The translations under genes were made by a program, and so were the position numbers. Positions 18,550 through 28,168 of a stretch of DNA of 64,000 nucleotides are shown here, piece after piece; within the stretch, counting starts at the first letter, position 1, and each line of letters starts with the position of its first letter. This DNA comes from Ruegeria lacuscaerulensis (GTDB lineage Bacteria > Pseudomonadota > Alphaproteobacteria > Rhodobacterales > Rhodobacteraceae): contig NZ_WQGO01000004.1 in the NCBI RefSeq assembly GCF_013034685.1, positions 124,001 through 188,000 of the forward strand, in the 5' to 3' direction. The notes under the pieces are model-generated. The model was not told the DNA's origin, did no database searches, and saw nothing but the letters and a program-made list of their open reading frames with translations.

Positions 18550-18939
18550 ATGACCCCCGAAATCACAGTTCTGACCCTGGCCGCCTTGCTTTGGGCCGTT
18601 CAGTTCATTGCCTATCTTGCCGTCAGCCACGGCAAAATGGATGTGAACAAGGCGATCGGGCCCCGCGACACGGAAATTGAACGGCCCGGAGCCTCGGGGC
18701 GGATGCATCGTGCGCTCAGCAACCTGACCGAAGGGCTGACCCTGTTTGCCATCGCCGCCCTTGTGATTGCCGTGACAGGACAATCGACCTCATTCACCGC
18801 CGCTGCTGCCTGGATTTTTTTGATTGCACGCGTCATCTATGTCCCCGCCTATGCGCTGGGTTGGACACCATGGCGCACAATTGTCTGGCTTGTCAGCTTT
18901 TTCGCAACTGTCGCAATGCTGCTTGCGGCGCTGATTTAA
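18550..18939 (+). CDS. MAPEG family membrane protein (second)
   Basis: 129 residues, four helices; GRMHRALSNLTEGLTLFAIA is the MAPEG helix-2 signature, and ARVIYVPAYALGWTPWRTI matches the C-terminal helix region of its neighbour (ARIVFVPIYAFAIPVPFLRTT). The two genes are tandem paralogs about 66 bp apart. A longer frame runs back to 18481, but the protein family begins at MTPEITVL (18550). No good Shine-Dalgarno is visible. A quinone- or glutathione-related role is possible but not shown. Confidence 0.83.
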   Translation: MTPEITVLTLAALLWAVQFIAYLAVSHGKMDVNKAIGPRDTEIERPGASGRMHRALSNLTEGLTLFAIAALVIAVTGQSTSFTAAAAWIFLIARVIYVPAYALGWTPWRTIVWLVSFFATVAMLLAALI

Positions 18940-19018
18940 TCTTGCACCTCACGCTGGTATAAGAAGCCTACGGACCCGGGCGCATGCCCTCCCCCGAGAA
19001 CAACAAAGGACCATTTGA

Positions 19019-20407
19019 ATGGCAAACTATGACGTCATCGTAATCGGAGCCGGCCCCGGCGGCTATGTCTGCGCCATCCGTTGCGCCCAGCTGGGCCTGA
19101 AAACCGCCGTTGTCGAAGGGCGTGAAACGCTGGGCGGCACTTGCCTGAATGTGGGCTGCATCCCGTCCAAGGCGCTGCTGCATGCCAGCCATCAGCTGCA
19201 CGAGGCAGAACATAACTTTGCCAAGATGGGTCTGAAGGGCAAAAGCCCCTCGGTCGACTGGAAACAGATGCAGGCCTACAAGGACGAGGTGATCGACGGC
19301 AACACCAAGGGCATCGAGTTCCTGTTCAAGAAGAACAAGATCGACTGGCTGAAAGGCTGGGGCTCGATCCCAGCCACCGGCCAGGTGAAGGTGGGTGACG
19401 AGGTTCACACTGCCAAAAACATCATCATCGCATCAGGGTCCGAACCGTCCTCGCTGCCCGGTGTTGAAGTAGACGAAAAAGTCGTCGTGACATCGACCGG
19501 CGCGCTGTCGCTGGGCAAGATTCCAAAAAAGATGGTTGTAATCGGCGCGGGCGTGATCGGGCTGGAACTGGGCTCGGTCTACAGCCGTTTAGGGGCCGAG
19601 GTGACAGTGATCGAATTCCTCAAGGAGATCACGCCGGGCATGGACCCCGAGGTTCAGAAAACCTTCCAGCGTATCCTCAAGAAACAGGGTCTGAATTTTG
19701 TCATGGGGGCTGCGGTTCAAAAGACCGAAGCCACCAAGACCAAGGCCAAAGTCACCTATAAGCTGTTGAAAGATGACAGCGAGCATATGATCGAGGCCGA
19801 CACCGTGCTGGTCGCCACCGGGCGCAAACCCTTCTCGGACGGGCTGGGGCTGGACGCGCTGGGGGTTGAGATGACACCGCGCGGTCAGATCAAGGTCGGC
19901 AGTGACTGGCAAACCAACGTGCCCGGCATCTACGCCATCGGTGACGTGACCGAAGGCCCGATGCTGGCCCATAAGGCCGAAGATGAAGGCATGGCCGCAG
20001 CCGAACAGATCGCAGGCAAGCATGGCCATGTGAACTATGGTGTCATTCCGGGCGTGATTTATACTTGGCCCGAAGTCGCGAATGTAGGCGAAACCGAAGC
20101 CACGCTGAAAGAGGCAGGCCGCGCCTACAAAGTTGGCAAGTTCATGTTCATGGGCAATGGCCGCGCCAAGGCAAATTTTGCCGCCGACGGGTTTGTGAAA
20201 ATTCTGGCCGACAAAGAGACTGACCGCATTCTGGGTGCCCATATCATCGGCCCCGCAGCGGGCGACCTGATCCACGAGGTCTGCGTTGCAATGGAATTCG
20301 GAGCCTCGGCCGAAGATCTGGCCCTGACCTGCCACGCGCACCCAACCTATTCCGAGGCCGTGCGCGAAGCGGCTCTGGCTTGTGGCGACGGTCCAATACA
20401 CAGCTAG
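19019..20407 (+). CDS. lpd: Dihydrolipoyl dehydrogenase (E3)
   Basis: FAD enzyme that reoxidises the dihydrolipoyl arms of SucB with NAD. The 462 residues show the FAD motif [13 protein letters not shown], the redox-active disulfide GGTCLNVGC (Cys42, Cys47), the NAD motif [13 protein letters not shown], the second FAD contact [20 protein letters not shown] and the C-terminal [10 protein letters not shown] with the active-site His. It ends the suc cluster, completing the 2-oxoglutarate dehydrogenase complex, and a hairpin follows. Confidence 0.96.
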   Translation: MANYDVIVIGAGPGGYVCAIRCAQLGLKTAVVEGRETLGGTCLNVGCIPSKALLHASHQLHEAEHNFAKMGLKGKSPSVDWKQMQAYKDEVIDGNTKGIEFLFKKNKIDWLKGWGSIPATGQVKVGDEVHTAKNIIIASGSEPSSLPGVEVDEKVVVTSTGALSLGKIPKKMVVIGAGVIGLELGSVYSRLGAEVTVIEFLKEITPGMDPEVQKTFQRILKKQGLNFVMGAAVQKTEATKTKAKVTYKLLKDDSEHMIEADTVLVATGRKPFSDGLGLDALGVEMTPRGQIKVGSDWQTNVPGIYAIGDVTEGPMLAHKAEDEGMAAAEQIAGKHGHVNYGVIPGVIYTWPEVANVGETEATLKEAGRAYKVGKFMFMGNGRAKANFAADGFVKILADKETDRILGAHIIGPAAGDLIHEVCVAMEFGASAEDLALTCHAHPTYSEAVREAALACGDGPIHS

Positions 20408-20412
20408 GAACC

Positions 20413-20449
20413 AAAAGCGCGACTTGTTCGTACAGCGTCGCGTTTCGTT
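20413..20449 (+). terminator. Probable terminator after lpd
   Basis: AAAGCGCGAC and GTCGCGTTT pair with one bulge and are followed by CGTTT. It lies between convergent lpd and the sterol-desaturase gene. The stem is short, so efficiency is uncertain. Confidence 0.45.
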
Positions 20450-20461
20450 TCAGCGTAAATC

Positions 20462-21505
20462 CTATTCAGCAGGCTCGCGATTGTGAGGCTGCTGAGTTTC
20501 CTGCCCGGCGTCTTGTTTACGTCGAATAAGATTCCATGCATCCCGGAAAGGCACGAAATACAGTCTCATACACGTATTTAATTCCTGGCCATTATCTTTC
20601 TCGGTTACACCAAATTTCACGTCACGATTATCATCCGGCATGACATATGTGCCGAACAACACGTCCCAAACCGGGAACATGAAGGCAAAGTTCTTGTCTA
20701 GATGATCCGGGTGACAACTGTGATGCACATGATGATGCGCCGGGGATGGGAAGACTTTGGACCAGACGCCCGGCCAACGCAGCCAAATATGGGAGTGCCG
20801 CAGATTGTAGCCCACGGCATTGAACAGGAACATCAAAAGCGGCACCCCAAGAACAACTGGGATATTCGGGTGATATCCCAATATACGGAAGGTAAAACCC
20901 GTTACGGCGCCACCCCCCAGACCAATAGCCACAAGGTAGAACAGATTGTCGATGGGGTGTTCGCGGAAGTTCGAGATTGGATGCATGACCTCGGCGCTGT
21001 GATGAACTTTATGAAACTGCCACAACAGTGGAATTTTGTGCTGTAGGTAGTGGCAGTAAAAGCCAATGAAATCCAACACCAGAAAGAGCACAAACATATA
21101 GACTATGGTGATAGTGGCCCCCACCCAACCTGTGAGGTGTTTGCCATCCTCAACGGTGGAAGGGTCAAACCCACCACTGGCCCAATAATAGGATACCGCC
21201 GCAGAGCCGGCCAGAAGACCTAGCAACAGGAAATGCCCAATCAGCATGTGGAAGAAGAAATATCTTACGTCCAGCCAAGCTGACGGATGTCGCCAGACTT
21301 TCTTTGGAAACAGAAACCCGAAGAACGTCGTTTCTCCGTCAACCTCTGAAGACACACGCCTTTTCCGGGCATAGATCCAGAACGCGATGAGGAAAGAAGT
21401 TGCCAGATATAGGACATAAACTCGGTTATCTGGGTTAAGCGGATACAACAACACGCTTTTTGCGTGAATTAGGAACTCTTGCCAATATGTTTGCAACTGC
21501 TGCAT
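20462..21505 (-). CDS. Sterol desaturase/fatty acid hydroxylase family protein
   Basis: 347-residue membrane di-iron protein. Several hydrophobic helices alternate with histidine clusters: GFYCHYLQHKIP (HxxxH), FHKVHHSAEVMH (HxxHH) and HHHVHHSCHPDH (HxxHH), the eight-His metal site of the fatty acid hydroxylase superfamily. The substrate (fatty acyl, sterol, hopanoid or carotenoid) cannot be read. It stands alone, is less GC-rich than its surroundings, and converges on lpd; a second, more compact member lies at 32400. Possibly acquired separately. Confidence 0.85.
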   Translation of the reverse strand: MQQLQTYWQEFLIHAKSVLLYPLNPDNRVYVLYLATSFLIAFWIYARKRRVSSEVDGETTFFGFLFPKKVWRHPSAWLDVRYFFFHMLIGHFLLLGLLAGSAAVSYYWASGGFDPSTVEDGKHLTGWVGATITIVYMFVLFLVLDFIGFYCHYLQHKIPLLWQFHKVHHSAEVMHPISNFREHPIDNLFYLVAIGLGGGAVTGFTFRILGYHPNIPVVLGVPLLMFLFNAVGYNLRHSHIWLRWPGVWSKVFPSPAHHHVHHSCHPDHLDKNFAFMFPVWDVLFGTYVMPDDNRDVKFGVTEKDNGQELNTCMRLYFVPFRDAWNLIRRKQDAGQETQQPHNREPAE

Positions 21506-21588
21506 CTAAGCCTCCGGTTTCGCTCATCCTATTTTTGCGTCCGTATTTGTCCACCCGTGTGGCGATACCGTGAAATATTGTGGGCTGA

Positions 21589-22203
21589 TCACCACATCGT
21601 TTTCTCGGCGCGCGCGCCCCATTCGGCGTCATAGCGCGCGCCGCCTTCGTCTCCGTTCGAAGCTTCGGCCAGGATCTCCCCCATCGTCGGAAGGGTGGCG
21701 CTTTCGTCACCACTGCGCCAAGTACGGGCCCGCATCAACGCACGGGCGCATTGGGTGTAGACCTCAGCGATGTCGATAACGATCACCGTGGCGGGGTGCT
21801 TGCCCTTTTTGTCAAACCGGGCGGTCAAGCAGGGATCCGCAGTCACGCGGGCCGTTCCGTTCACGCGCACCACGTTGTTGGAACCGGGCACTATGAACAT
21901 CAGCGCCACGCGCGGGTCACGGACGATATTACGCAGGCTGTCCAACCGGTTGTTTCCACGCCAATCCGGCAGGGCAAGTGTCCTGTCGTCCAGCTCCAGA
22001 ACCACCGGACCATCGTCGCCACGCGGGCTGCCATCCACACCTTCCGGCCCAACCGTGCTGAGGATGCACAGCCGCGAAGCCATGATCCATTGCCGGTAAA
22101 GCGGAGTCAGACGAGGCGCAACTTTGCGCAAAGATGGTGCCGCTGGCGTGCCATAGAGTGCCTCGAGCGTTTCGATATCGTCAATGTACTGCATCCAGGT
22201 CAA
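21589..22203 (-). CDS. PPOX-type FMN-dependent flavoprotein (MSMEG_1061-like)
   Basis: 204 residues of the pyridoxamine 5'-phosphate oxidase split-barrel fold. ASRLCILSTVGPEGVDGSPRG is the FMN-binding strand pair, followed by LALPDWRGNNRLDSLRNI and VALMFIVPGSNNVVRVNG. Such proteins reduce or bind flavin-linked substrates; specificity is unknown. Its start overlaps the end of plsC by 23 bp, so it is the last gene of the ftsE-ftsX-plsC operon. Confidence 0.82.
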   Translation of the reverse strand: MTWMQYIDDIETLEALYGTPAAPSLRKVAPRLTPLYRQWIMASRLCILSTVGPEGVDGSPRGDDGPVVLELDDRTLALPDWRGNNRLDSLRNIVRDPRVALMFIVPGSNNVVRVNGTARVTADPCLTARFDKKGKHPATVIVIDIAEVYTQCARALMRARTWRSGDESATLPTMGEILAEASNGDEGGARYDAEWGARAEKTMW

Positions 22204-22921
22204 ACCCCACTTCCTGCATCAACGCGTTCGAGCGCGTCTCGATCACCTCTTCTAGGCGGGCCAGAAACGGATCGCGGTCAACGCCGGGCTCGATCTGGTC
22301 AAGGAAATCGACGATCGCAAGGCCCGGCTTGCGCATAATGCCCGTGCGGGGCCAGAAAACACCCGCATTGGTCGCCACAGGAATGCACGGAAAGTTAAGC
22401 CCCTCATACAGCACGGCGGTTCCAACCTTATAGGGTTTGCGCGCGCCGGGCGCGACGCGCGTTCCTTGCGGGTAGATCACCAACTGGCCGGGTTCGGAAA
22501 ACTCTTTGGCCACATCCTTGACCATCTTGGCCACCGCCGCGCCACGCTTGCCACGATCCACCGGGATACAGCCCAGCCGACGCGCATATATCCCGATGAT
22601 CGGTGTCCACATAAGCTCGCGTTTCATGATGAACTTGGCCTGCGGCATGGCATTGAAGATCATCATAATATCAAGAAACGACTGGTGTTTTGCCCCAACA
22701 ACCACTTCATCAACCGGTGGCGTGCCACGCACTTCACAGCGGATACCGACCATCCAGCTAGCCAGCCACATGGTGCTGCGCGCATAGGTCTTGCACGCCC
22801 GTCGCGCACCTTGTTTGGCAAAGATTGCATAGGGGGCGAACACGATCCCAAGAATCAGCATCCACACATAGATCACGATCATGAAGATAAGTGACCGAAC
22901 CCATTGAACTGCCGCCATCAC
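22181..22921 (-). CDS. plsC: 1-acyl-sn-glycerol-3-phosphate acyltransferase
   Basis: Acylates lysophosphatidate to phosphatidate in membrane phospholipid synthesis. The 246 residues begin with a membrane helix (about 9-32); the catalytic H-x4-D motif is HQSFLD (His79, Asp84), and YPQGTRVAPG and PCIPVATN are motifs III and IV. It overlaps ftsX by 4 bp, linking lipid synthesis to a cell-division ABC system. Confidence 0.9.
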   Translation of the reverse strand: MMAAVQWVRSLIFMIVIYVWMLILGIVFAPYAIFAKQGARRACKTYARSTMWLASWMVGIRCEVRGTPPVDEVVVGAKHQSFLDIMMIFNAMPQAKFIMKRELMWTPIIGIYARRLGCIPVDRGKRGAAVAKMVKDVAKEFSEPGQLVIYPQGTRVAPGARKPYKVGTAVLYEGLNFPCIPVATNAGVFWPRTGIMRKPGLAIVDFLDQIEPGVDRDPFLARLEEVIETRSNALMQEVGFDLDAVH

Positions 22922-23817
22922 GAAAGCTCCTTCAATTTGCGCGTTGCCGCCGTCCAGGTCGCCAGAAAAGCCACGGCTGCACCGAGGATCGGGATCAGCG
23001 CCGGCAACAACCAGCCCAAACCGCGAAATCCCAGACCGGTCAGAAACCCTCCCTCATCCGAGGCTTCGGGCAATAGCAACACCCCGATCATACCGAACAG
23101 AACACCGACCACAGCCCCAAAGAAAGCGCGATAGGTGAAACGGCGCACAAAAGCATGGGCGATGAACCGGTCGCGGGCACCGACAAGCCGCAGAACCTCG
23201 ATAATCTGGGCATTGGCCGCAAGCGACGCATTAGCCGCCAGAGTAATCATTGCCGCCGTTGCCCCTCCGATCAGCAGGATCGAGATCCAACCCAAACGCC
23301 GCAGTGACATGGCCGCATCGATCAGCGGAGCGCGCCAGCGGGTGTGGTCGTCCAGAACGGCGCCCGGTGCCTCGGCCCCCAGACGCAGGCGCAGACCGGC
23401 CACATCCATGCCGGGCTCGCCCTCGATAATCTCGATCAATTGCGGTACGGGCAGCGTGTCCAGTGGCAGGTCGGACCCGAACCAGGGGGACAACAACGCG
23501 ATCTGTTCCTCGGCAGTCAACGCGCGCGCCGAAGCCACACCCGGTGTTTGTGACAACACATCCAACGCGGCCTTAGTCTGGGCCGCCATCTGATCAGCCG
23601 GGGCATTAATACGCAGGGTGGCCGCACCAGCCAGTTCCGTTGCCCATCGTTCGGCCAATCGGTCAGAGGCAAGCGACAGTGCCAGTGCAAACACCGCCAG
23701 AAAGGCCATCGCGCCGGACACGAACAGGGTCAGATGCGCCGTATACCCGGTCGGGGGCACCACCCGGTCGGCCCTGCTATCGGGCAACAGCATGTTGCGA
23801 AGACTGTCTTGCGTCAC
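22918..23817 (-). CDS. ftsX: Cell division protein FtsX-like permease
   Basis: Membrane partner of FtsE; FtsEX links divisome constriction to activation of cell-wall hydrolases. The 299 residues have a cytosolic amino end, a first helix (about 28-48), a large periplasmic loop (about 50-170) and three C-terminal helices, the FtsX topology. The loop includes ASARALTAEEQIALLSPWFG, typical of alphaproteobacterial FtsX. Start and stop overlap ftsE and plsC by 4 bp each. Confidence 0.88.
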   Translation of the reverse strand: MTQDSLRNMLLPDSRADRVVPPTGYTAHLTLFVSGAMAFLAVFALALSLASDRLAERWATELAGAATLRINAPADQMAAQTKAALDVLSQTPGVASARALTAEEQIALLSPWFGSDLPLDTLPVPQLIEIIEGEPGMDVAGLRLRLGAEAPGAVLDDHTRWRAPLIDAAMSLRRLGWISILLIGGATAAMITLAANASLAANAQIIEVLRLVGARDRFIAHAFVRRFTYRAFFGAVVGVLFGMIGVLLLPEASDEGGFLTGLGFRGLGWLLPALIPILGAAVAFLATWTAATRKLKELS

Positions 23818-24512
23818 AGATCAGCCCCCGCCAGTTGCACGTTGCGGTGCGAAATCCGCAGAACCCGTGCCTGCACCTGGCTTTTGGCCGCCCGGATCAG
23901 GCTAAGATCATGGGTCGCGATCAGCACAGTTTTGCCCATCTTGTTCAACTCGACCAGCAGCCGCAAAAGGCGCTGCGACATGTCCCAATCGACATTTCCG
24001 GTGGGTTCGTCGGCCAGAACCACATCTGGCGACAGGATAACCGCCCGTGCCAGGGCGGCGCGTTGCCGTTCGCCGCCGGACAGCTCGGGGGGCAAAGCAT
24101 CCTGCCGTGCGCCCAGCCCGACCCAGTTCAGCAACTCGTCCATATCCTCTTTCTGCGCTTTTTCACCTTTGCCGGACACCATCAGTGGCAGAGCAATGTT
24201 TTCCGCCAATGTCAGGTGATCCAGAAACCGGCAATCTTGGTGGACGACCCCAATCCGCCTCCGTAACAGAGCCATCTGATCCCGATCCAATTCCGCAACA
24301 TTCTGATCGCAGGCAGTCAACCGTCCCGAAGTTGGCAACAATGCGCCATAGCAGAGCTTCAGTAACGTGGTTTTGCCCGCGCCAGACGGGCCGGTCAGAA
24401 AGTGGAAGGACCCCGGTTGCAGATGCAGGGACACATCGCTCAGCAATGCGTCACCACCATAGGTATAGCTGACATTTTCCAGCTCGATCACAGGGGCCCC
24501 CAGGTTGTTCAC
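23814..24512 (-). CDS. ftsE: Cell division ATP-binding protein FtsE
   Basis: ABC ATPase of 232 residues. Walker A is GPSGAGKTTLLKL, the Q-loop is VVHQDCRFLDHLTLAENIAL, the signature is LSGGERQRAALARA and Walker B is DVVLADEPTGNVD; a His switch (ATHDLSLI) follows. FtsE energises FtsX at the septum. It is the first gene of ftsE-ftsX-plsC-PPOX, divergent from the zinc-ribbon gene with 162 bp between. Confidence 0.9.
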   Translation of the reverse strand: MNNLGAPVIELENVSYTYGGDALLSDVSLHLQPGSFHFLTGPSGAGKTTLLKLCYGALLPTSGRLTACDQNVAELDRDQMALLRRRIGVVHQDCRFLDHLTLAENIALPLMVSGKGEKAQKEDMDELLNWVGLGARQDALPPELSGGERQRAALARAVILSPDVVLADEPTGNVDWDMSQRLLRLLVELNKMGKTVLIATHDLSLIRAAKSQVQARVLRISHRNVQLAGADL

Positions 24513-24674
24513 CGCCCTTCTTGCCCGAGCGCGGTTTATGTTTCAATCTCTGCACCGGGTCGAATTGGCGACACTTGTCGTGTGAAACCGAAAACACCCT
24601 TTGCGGTCAGGTCTTAACGGAATATCATTCCTGAAAAAACTATTATCGGGCCAATATTGTGGCCAGGAGGCAGT

Positions 24675-25574
24675 ATGCGTCTTACATGTCCGAATTGCAG
24701 CGCCCAGTATGAGGTTCCGGACGAGGTGATCCCGGCAGAAGGCCGCGATGTGCAATGTTCGAACTGCGAAAAGACCTGGTTTCAGGCCAAGACCACCGAA
24801 CCCGAACCTGACCCGGTTGTACCCGAGGTAGAGGCAAGCGAACAAGCGTCCGAGCCTCAACCGGCTCCGCAACCCGCGCCGCAGCCAGAACCCGAGCCGC
24901 AGCCTGCACAACAACCTGCGCCGCAGCCAGAGCCAGAGTCAGCGCCACCACAGCCAGAACCAAAGCCCGCGCCGTCGCCTCAGCCAGAACCGGAACCCCA
25001 ACCCACACCTCAGGCGGCGTCCGTACCTGCGGATACCCCCACCGGCAGCCATGTCGACCCATCGGTCTCCAGCATCCTCAAGGAAGAGGCCGCGCGCGAG
25101 GCCGATCTGCGGGCGCAAGAGGCAGAAAGCCTTGAAACGCAGACCGATCTGGCCCTGACCCCGCCAGAACCCAAACCTACGCCGGAGCCTGAACCTGAAC
25201 CCGATCCGGAGCAGGCGATCCGCGAACTGACCGCCACCGAGGCCGCCAAAGACCCTGCGAAAAAAGAAGATTTGCCGGACGTGGAGGCCATAAATTCAAG
25301 TCTGCGCAGCGACGAACCTGTTGCGAAAAAGAAGCCCAAGAAAAAGAAGAAAGAACAGGTTCAGCCTTTGCCCCGCAAGGCCCCCAGCGGCGGGTTCCGC
25401 CGCGGATTCCTGCTGATGGTCGTCATTGGCGTGATCCTGTTTCTGATCTACGGCAACGCGCAACAGATTTCCGAAGCTGTCCCTCAAGCCGATCCGGTGC
25501 TGGACAGCTATGTCTCGTTAGTTGATCAGGCGCGGCTGTGGCTACAAGCGCAGACCAGTTCAGGCGCGCAGTAA
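24675..25574 (+). CDS. Zinc-ribbon (MJ0042-type) membrane protein
   Basis: 299 residues. The amino end CPNCSAQYEVPDEVIP...CSNCEKTW is a zinc ribbon of the MJ0042 type (two C-x2-C pairs). Residues of about 45-190 are a low-complexity Pro/Glu/Gln linker, then a Lys-rich stretch and one membrane helix (RGFLLMVVIGVILFLIYG) near 245, with a short tail outside. The topology implies a cytosolic ribbon on a long flexible tether. Function unknown; the family is common in alphaproteobacteria near ftsEX. AGGAGG precedes ATG 24675. Confidence 0.82.
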   Translation: MRLTCPNCSAQYEVPDEVIPAEGRDVQCSNCEKTWFQAKTTEPEPDPVVPEVEASEQASEPQPAPQPAPQPEPEPQPAQQPAPQPEPESAPPQPEPKPAPSPQPEPEPQPTPQAASVPADTPTGSHVDPSVSSILKEEAAREADLRAQEAESLETQTDLALTPPEPKPTPEPEPEPDPEQAIRELTATEAAKDPAKKEDLPDVEAINSSLRSDEPVAKKKPKKKKKEQVQPLPRKAPSGGFRRGFLLMVVIGVILFLIYGNAQQISEAVPQADPVLDSYVSLVDQARLWLQAQTSSGAQ

Positions 25575-25590
25575 ATCAGACCTTGAGAAA

Positions 25591-28128
25591 TCAGAACCGT
25601 TCGAGCAGACGTTTGAGGTATTCAAGCTCAAGCTGCGGGCGGTCTGGTTCACCGGTCCGGCGGCGGATTTCATCCAGAAGCTCGCGCGCGCGGCGATAGA
25701 CGTCCTCGCCTTGAAGCATGCCTTCATCGGTCGAGATTGACCCAGACGACCCCGGACTGCGCCCCAGCGGATCGCGGTTATTGGCCTGCATATCACCGTC
25801 CTGCGTGCCTTGACCCGGTTGGTTCTGCTGGTTTTGCGCCAATGCTTCGCCCAATGAGCGCATCCCTTCGCGCAGGGCCTCCATCGCCTCGGACTGACGG
25901 TCAATCGCCTCGGCCAGATCATCGCCGCGCAGGGCCTGTTCTGCATCATCCATGGCACGACCCGCGCGGTCCAATGCGTCACGTGCGGCATCCCCTTCGG
26001 GCGTTCCGCCACCCGGCAGGTTCTGCTGCTGGCGGCCCAATTCATCGCGCAGGGCCTGTTGCCGGTCCGCCAGCGATCCCTGACCCTGCTGGCCCTCGCC
26101 CGCCTGATCCGAGCCCTGACCCTGGCCGCCTTGTCCTTCATGGCTTTCGCCGCGCCCCTGACCACCGTTGCGGCCTTCATTGCCTTGGTTTTCACCAGCC
26201 TGCGCGCCCGGATTGAACTGTTCCTGCAAGTCTCGGAACGCCTGATCGCTCAGCCCCTGCTGTTCGCGCAGCGTCTCGGCCAGCCCTTCCATGGCCTGTT
26301 GGCCTTCGGATTGTTGGCCCTGACCCTGTCCCTGGGTGACGCGCATATTCTCCATCATCTGCTGGAATTCCTCCAGCGCCTGTTGGGCTTCGGCCATCCG
26401 GCCCTGTTCCATCAGCTCCTGAATGCGGTCCATCATGCGTTGCAGGTCGTCCTGCGTCATTTGCATGCTTTCGCCATTCTGGCCGGACTGCCGCTCTTCG
26501 CTATCCCCTTCCTGCGCTAGGCGCTGAAGCTGACGCATGTACTCGTCCGTGGCCTCGCGCAGCTCTTGCATCAACTCCGCGATTTCCTCATCTGTCGCAC
26601 CATTCTGCATCGCTTCGGTCAGGCGTTCTTGCGCGCGCCGCATCCGTTCCAGCGCATCGGCCAGCGTTCCATCTTCGATCTGCACCGCCAGATCCCACAG
26701 GGCCTGCGCAATCTCGGCCTGCTGCTGAGGTTTCAGACCGTATTCATTGAAGGTCTCAAGCCGCCGCAATGTCACGCGCAGCCGCAAGTATGCGGTATCC
26801 GAGCGGAAGAAGCCTTCGGGAAGGTGCGACACCGCGCGCAACAGTTGGGAGACTCGCGTTGCGTTGTCCCGTGTCCAAAGCAGGTCGCGACGTTGTTCGA
26901 TGATTGCCGCCGCCAGCGGGTCAAAGAACCTGCGCGCCGGCAAAGCGGTCATGTGGGGCTCAGACTGCGTTTCCTGATCAGCCGCATCCCGCGCTGTCAG
27001 GGTGATCTTGACCGGCAAATGCGCCCAAGGGTGCTCCGAGAAGTCTTCGATCAGGTCTTCGATGAAATCAGACCGGTCGCCGGTGATCGGCATCGGTAGT
27101 TCCACCGCAATCGCCTCGCGCGGTTCGGGGTCAAGCGTCAGGCCATAGCGGCGATCGACCGAGGCCAGATCAAGTTCGATCAGGGCCGAGCCCGATTCGA
27201 CCCCATAATCATCCCCCGCCGCGAAAGGCAGCTTCATCCGGCCGCCCGCCTCGGACTCAGCGACGTCCGCGACGGCGATGTGGGGCGGCGTGTCCGCGAT
27301 GATATCCAGCGCCCAGTCCCGGCCCGAGGGGCCGTCGATCTTCAGAACGCCCGATTTGTCGACAACGATTTCTTGTTCCGGTTCGGTCGCGCCTTCGGTG
27401 CCCAGAGGCGTGGTGGTTTCAGTCAGGCTATGCGCACCGACTTCACCATAAAACCGCAGAGTAATTCGGCTGCCCTGAGGAATCGACAAGGACGGGTCGG
27501 ACTGATCGGCCAGATACAATGTCGGCAAACCGGTATAACGCGGAGGCTCGACCCAGCCTTCCCAACTCGGCCCTTGTCCTGCGACAGCGGCGCCGGGGGT
27601 CATCTCGGCTACCGAACCAATGCGCCAGAACGACCCGAAGAGGGTTGCGATCACCAGCGCCAATAGGGCCGAGTAGCGCAGGGCATAGGGATCACGATCC
27701 GCAAGCCGCAGGTTGGGCTTCACCGGCTCAGCCTGTGCGGCACGTGCGGCCATGCGGGATTGGTGCGCCTGCCACAACGCCACAGAATCAGCATCCATCG
27801 CACCAATGACCTGATCATCCATCAGGGCCTGAATCGGACGCCCCGGCAGGGTCTCATCCAACCGCATCAGCGCCTCGGCGCGGCTGGGGATATGGAATCG
27901 CCTTGCGCCAATGACCAGCGAGCCCAGCAGACTCAGCAAAGCCAGTGCGCCGACGATCCAAACGGTTTCAACCGTCACGAAATCCTGCAATCCCAGCATC
28001 AAAGCAGCCAGAATCGCCATCAGGATCGAGAAAAATGGCCAGAAAGCCCGCCAGACTTGCTCGGCCAACATCCCTGCATGGGTCAGCCAAAGGGACAGTC
28101 TAGGGATCGGCAGGGTCTGTTTAGCCAT
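25591..28128 (-). CDS. TIGR02302/DUF4175 family large membrane protein
   Basis: 845 residues. Three hydrophobic segments lie in the first 170 residues, then a long hydrophilic region follows. From about residue 510 it is Gln/Glu/Met-rich with predicted coiled coil (QELREATDEYMRQLQRLAQE), and from about 640 to 740 it is a Gly/Gln low-complexity tract. TIGR02302 proteins are restricted to alphaproteobacteria and lack a known role. It lies downstream of lysA on the same strand with a 40-bp gap; the order argH-lipoprotein-lysA-TIGR02302 is typical of Rhodobacterales. Confidence 0.88.
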   Translation of the reverse strand: MAKQTLPIPRLSLWLTHAGMLAEQVWRAFWPFFSILMAILAALMLGLQDFVTVETVWIVGALALLSLLGSLVIGARRFHIPSRAEALMRLDETLPGRPIQALMDDQVIGAMDADSVALWQAHQSRMAARAAQAEPVKPNLRLADRDPYALRYSALLALVIATLFGSFWRIGSVAEMTPGAAVAGQGPSWEGWVEPPRYTGLPTLYLADQSDPSLSIPQGSRITLRFYGEVGAHSLTETTTPLGTEGATEPEQEIVVDKSGVLKIDGPSGRDWALDIIADTPPHIAVADVAESEAGGRMKLPFAAGDDYGVESGSALIELDLASVDRRYGLTLDPEPREAIAVELPMPITGDRSDFIEDLIEDFSEHPWAHLPVKITLTARDAADQETQSEPHMTALPARRFFDPLAAAIIEQRRDLLWTRDNATRVSQLLRAVSHLPEGFFRSDTAYLRLRVTLRRLETFNEYGLKPQQQAEIAQALWDLAVQIEDGTLADALERMRRAQERLTEAMQNGATDEEIAELMQELREATDEYMRQLQRLAQEGDSEERQSGQNGESMQMTQDDLQRMMDRIQELMEQGRMAEAQQALEEFQQMMENMRVTQGQGQGQQSEGQQAMEGLAETLREQQGLSDQAFRDLQEQFNPGAQAGENQGNEGRNGGQGRGESHEGQGGQGQGSDQAGEGQQGQGSLADRQQALRDELGRQQQNLPGGGTPEGDAARDALDRAGRAMDDAEQALRGDDLAEAIDRQSEAMEALREGMRSLGEALAQNQQNQPGQGTQDGDMQANNRDPLGRSPGSSGSISTDEGMLQGEDVYRRARELLDEIRRRTGEPDRPQLELEYLKRLLERF

Positions 28129-28168
28129 AAAGGCGGGCCTCCGTCAGCAGGCCCGCGCGCCTATCGCG

